NCBI GenBank assembly: GCA_017513085.1
Contig: JAFWDK010000010.1
Span: forward strand, 310,001 to 374,000
Length of the DNA: 64,000 nt
Source of the DNA: Clostridiales bacterium
GTDB lineage: Bacteria > Bacillota > Clostridia > Saccharofermentanales > Saccharofermentanaceae
Direction of reading: 5' to 3'
Part shown: positions 62,629 through 64,000 of the stretch, piece after piece
How the letters are laid out: each line of letters starts with the position of its first letter
Numbering within the stretch: position 1 is the first letter of the stretch
Program-made: the position numbers and the translations under genes
The notes under the pieces: model-generated
What the model was told of the DNA's origin: nothing
The model's input: the letters and a program-made list of their open reading frames with translations, nothing else
The model's database searches: none

Positions 62629-62661
62629 AAAAAAGCTTCTGCACTATGCAGAAGCTTTTTT
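62629..62661. terminator. Bidirectional terminator between thrH and the 62682 gene
   Basis: AAAAGCTTCTGCA (62631-62643) and TGCAGAAGCTTTT (62647-62659) form a 13 bp stem with a CTA loop, with A and T runs on the two sides, serving both convergent genes. Confidence 0.88.
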
Positions 62662-62681
62662 ATTGTCAATTACACGCCAAC

Positions 62682-63740
62682 TCAAATGACATCCTGGAAC
62701 ACATAGGAATCTGCTTCCGATTCAGGAATAATATCCAGGACAAGCATTCCATACCCGTTGATATTGTTATACGAAACAGAAAATGCATAACCTTTGTCTT
62801 TATATATAACAGCACGCTCAGTGGAAGAAATTGACATAGAGTAAGCGTTACAGATCTTCTCATAAGCCTTCTGACTCTCAAGTTTCTCATCAAGAGGAAC
62901 AAGATAGCTTCCCATGATCTGAAGTGTCGCATTGATCTGCTCTTCCGAATCCACAAGGGCATAAAAGCGGAGCATTTTCAAAAGTTTTCCGCCTTTGACC
63001 TCAATTCCCGTTACATAAAGAGGAATCTTAAGATCGTTATCGATCATCGCATCAAAATACTGTCCTTCCGAAACATTGGTAGAACTCTCATCGCGGTATG
63101 TCGGAGGCAGCAAAGCAAAGCCATGACTTAAAATCGATTTGTAATATTGCGTATTGAGATACTTTTCCCGATAGTCCTTTTCCGTAAGTCCTAAAGAGGA
63201 AACAGTATTCATCGAATTTATAATATAAAAGATTCCGGCGCACAGAGCAGCTAAAGCAATCAGTATTCCTGCGACAGTCACAGCGTCAAACTTAACCTTT
63301 TTCTTCTCTTTTGTCACCTTCTCTTCAGCTTTGATCTTAGTCAGTTTTTTAACCTGTGAAGGCTCGGAAGATGACATTTCATTTTCAAGTTCTTCAACCT
63401 TTTCCAAGGTCAGGTTACGCTCTGCCGCGCGCTTTTCGAAGAAGCTCTCTACTTCTTCTGACTCCGCCTCATCAAACTCATCCGTATCGGAAGCATTCTC
63501 TTCGATCACCTCATCCGATGCATCCTCTGCCCCGTAATCTTCAATCAATTCATCCGTCTCGTCTTCGGCAGTATCTTCTTTCGTCTCTTCCTCTTCAGAA
63601 GCAACCTTATAATTCTTGCTTTTCTTTCCTGGAATGACATCCTTGATCTCCTTATCCATTCCCATTCCGGAAAGACGGACAGTCAGATTCTTCAAATCAA
63701 CCTCAGGAGATTCATTTTCATTCTGTACAAACTTAGCCAT
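62682..63740 (-). CDS. Unrecognised single-span membrane protein with acidic N-terminus
   Basis: 352 residues; I do not recognise the family. Residues 48-100 are strongly acidic (EEEETKEDTAEDETDE and similar), 108-125 look helical, 130-150 are lysine-rich (KKLTKIKAEEKVTKEKKK), and a membrane span lies at about 153-176 (VTVAGILIALAALCAGIFYI). The outer part (about 180-352) has mixed strands and helices, ending IPESEADSYVFQDVI. Basic residues before the span indicate the acidic region is inside. AAGGACG precedes the ATG. It resembles the 8949 protein only in general layout. Confidence 0.83.
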   Translation of the reverse strand: MAKFVQNENESPEVDLKNLTVRLSGMGMDKEIKDVIPGKKSKNYKVASEEEETKEDTAEDETDELIEDYGAEDASDEVIEENASDTDEFDEAESEEVESFFEKRAAERNLTLEKVEELENEMSSSEPSQVKKLTKIKAEEKVTKEKKKVKFDAVTVAGILIALAALCAGIFYIINSMNTVSSLGLTEKDYREKYLNTQYYKSILSHGFALLPPTYRDESSTNVSEGQYFDAMIDNDLKIPLYVTGIEVKGGKLLKMLRFYALVDSEEQINATLQIMGSYLVPLDEKLESQKAYEKICNAYSMSISSTERAVIYKDKGYAFSVSYNNINGYGMLVLDIIPESEADSYVFQDVI

Positions 63741-63822
63741 ATTCGACGTCCTTTCAAAAAAGCTCTACGAAGATAATAATCATATTTCTTTGTCTTCGCA
63801 ACTCTTTTACCGAAAAACACGC

Positions 63823-63851
63823 TTGTCAGCAAACGAAATGTCCGTTAGCAT
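63823..63851 (+). promoter_or_regulatory. Promoter of the FabG-like gene
   Basis: TTGTCA (63823-63828), 17 bp, TAGCAT (63846-63851), about 28 bp before the start codon. Confidence 0.5.
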
Positions 63852-63878
63852 TAAAGTAAGAATCAAGGAGGATGCGTT

Positions 63879-64000
63879 ATGGACAATCAGAGACATTGCT
63901 TAGTCACAGGTGGTTCTCGTGGGATCGGTGCTGCAACAGCTTATCGTTTTGCCAAAGAAGGCTATCGTATCACGTTCTTTTATCGGAGTGATGATGAGTC
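63879..64000 (+). CDS. Short-chain dehydrogenase (FabG-like), N-terminal part
   Basis: Forty codons before the window ends: MDNQRHCLVTGGSRGIGAAT then AYRFAKEGYRITFFYRSDDE. The TGxxxGIG NAD(P) motif marks a classical SDR; 3-oxoacyl-ACP reductase is the commonest member with this start, but the catalytic Ser-Tyr-Lys part lies outside. AAGGAGGAT stands 6 bp before the ATG at 63879. Confidence 0.85.
   Translation, partial: MDNQRHCLVTGGSRGIGAATAYRFAKEGYRITFFYRSDDE

Overview
The window reads as a stretch of chromosome from a Gram-positive, low-to-moderate G+C member of the Clostridia. Support comes from the Firmicutes-type LexA box, a leucine T-box, the ylxM-ffh and rimO-pgsA-recA neighbourhoods, strong AGGAGG-type ribosome binding sites, NifZ next to ThiI, and a BspA-like leucine-rich-repeat surface protein with DUF4214 repeats. 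I see no insertion sequence, prophage, CRISPR array or rRNA operon. Gene density is high, and most of the window is conserved housekeeping DNA on the minus strand.

Layout. 1-317: start of an exported D,D-carboxypeptidase-like gene (minus strand). 439-8040: miaB-mutS-mutL-miaA, closely packed, then an unusual hfq. 8044-9518: lexA, with a LexA box, an unannotated 38-residue membrane peptide diverging from it, and an unknown membrane protein. 9745-14441: leuA under a T-box, aroF, and an M18 aminopeptidase. 14544-23953: a PHP phosphatase, a short GH32 enzyme, a cysteine desulfurase, a MarR-ABC exporter pair, rarA and glyA. 24142-27786: a 1214-residue surface protein. 27981-36720: thiI-nifZ, purB with an aminotransferase, and rbgA-rnhB-yraN with a lipoprotein metallo-hydrolase. 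37039-38733: an M1 peptidase lipoprotein. 38871-49420: rplS, trmD, rimM, khpA, rpsP, ffh, ylxM, ftsY, smc, rnc and acpP, i.e. ribosome, SRP and chromosome-structure genes. 49553-61685: pgsA, rimO, recX, recA, murJ, cinA, folD, ftsK, a Nudix hydrolase, rnhA and proC. 61808-64000: tRNA-Trp, thrH, an unknown membrane protein and the start of a FabG-like dehydrogenase.

How the genes work together. DNA repair and the SOS response recur: mutS/mutL, lexA, recA/recX, rarA, and cinA. LexA boxes are visible at both lexA and recA, and the two promoters share an almost identical -10 region. tRNA and ribosome maturation is the second theme: miaA, miaB, thiI, trmD, rimM, rimO, rbgA, rnc. Sulfur for ThiI probably comes from the adjacent NifZ.

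Most worth checking: the LexA-box-linked 38-residue membrane peptide; the octamer AAAAGCAC, which I count 24 times by eye where about 2-3 would be expected, with a strand skew and a habit of sitting in terminator stems; the Hfq with an N-terminal extension and an altered RNA pocket; the SxxQ motif in the carboxypeptidase fragment; a palindrome-promoter-hairpin unit beyond leuA; and an FN3-like 59-codon frame in front of rbgA. Coordinates, counts and motif matches were read by eye, and no database search was run.
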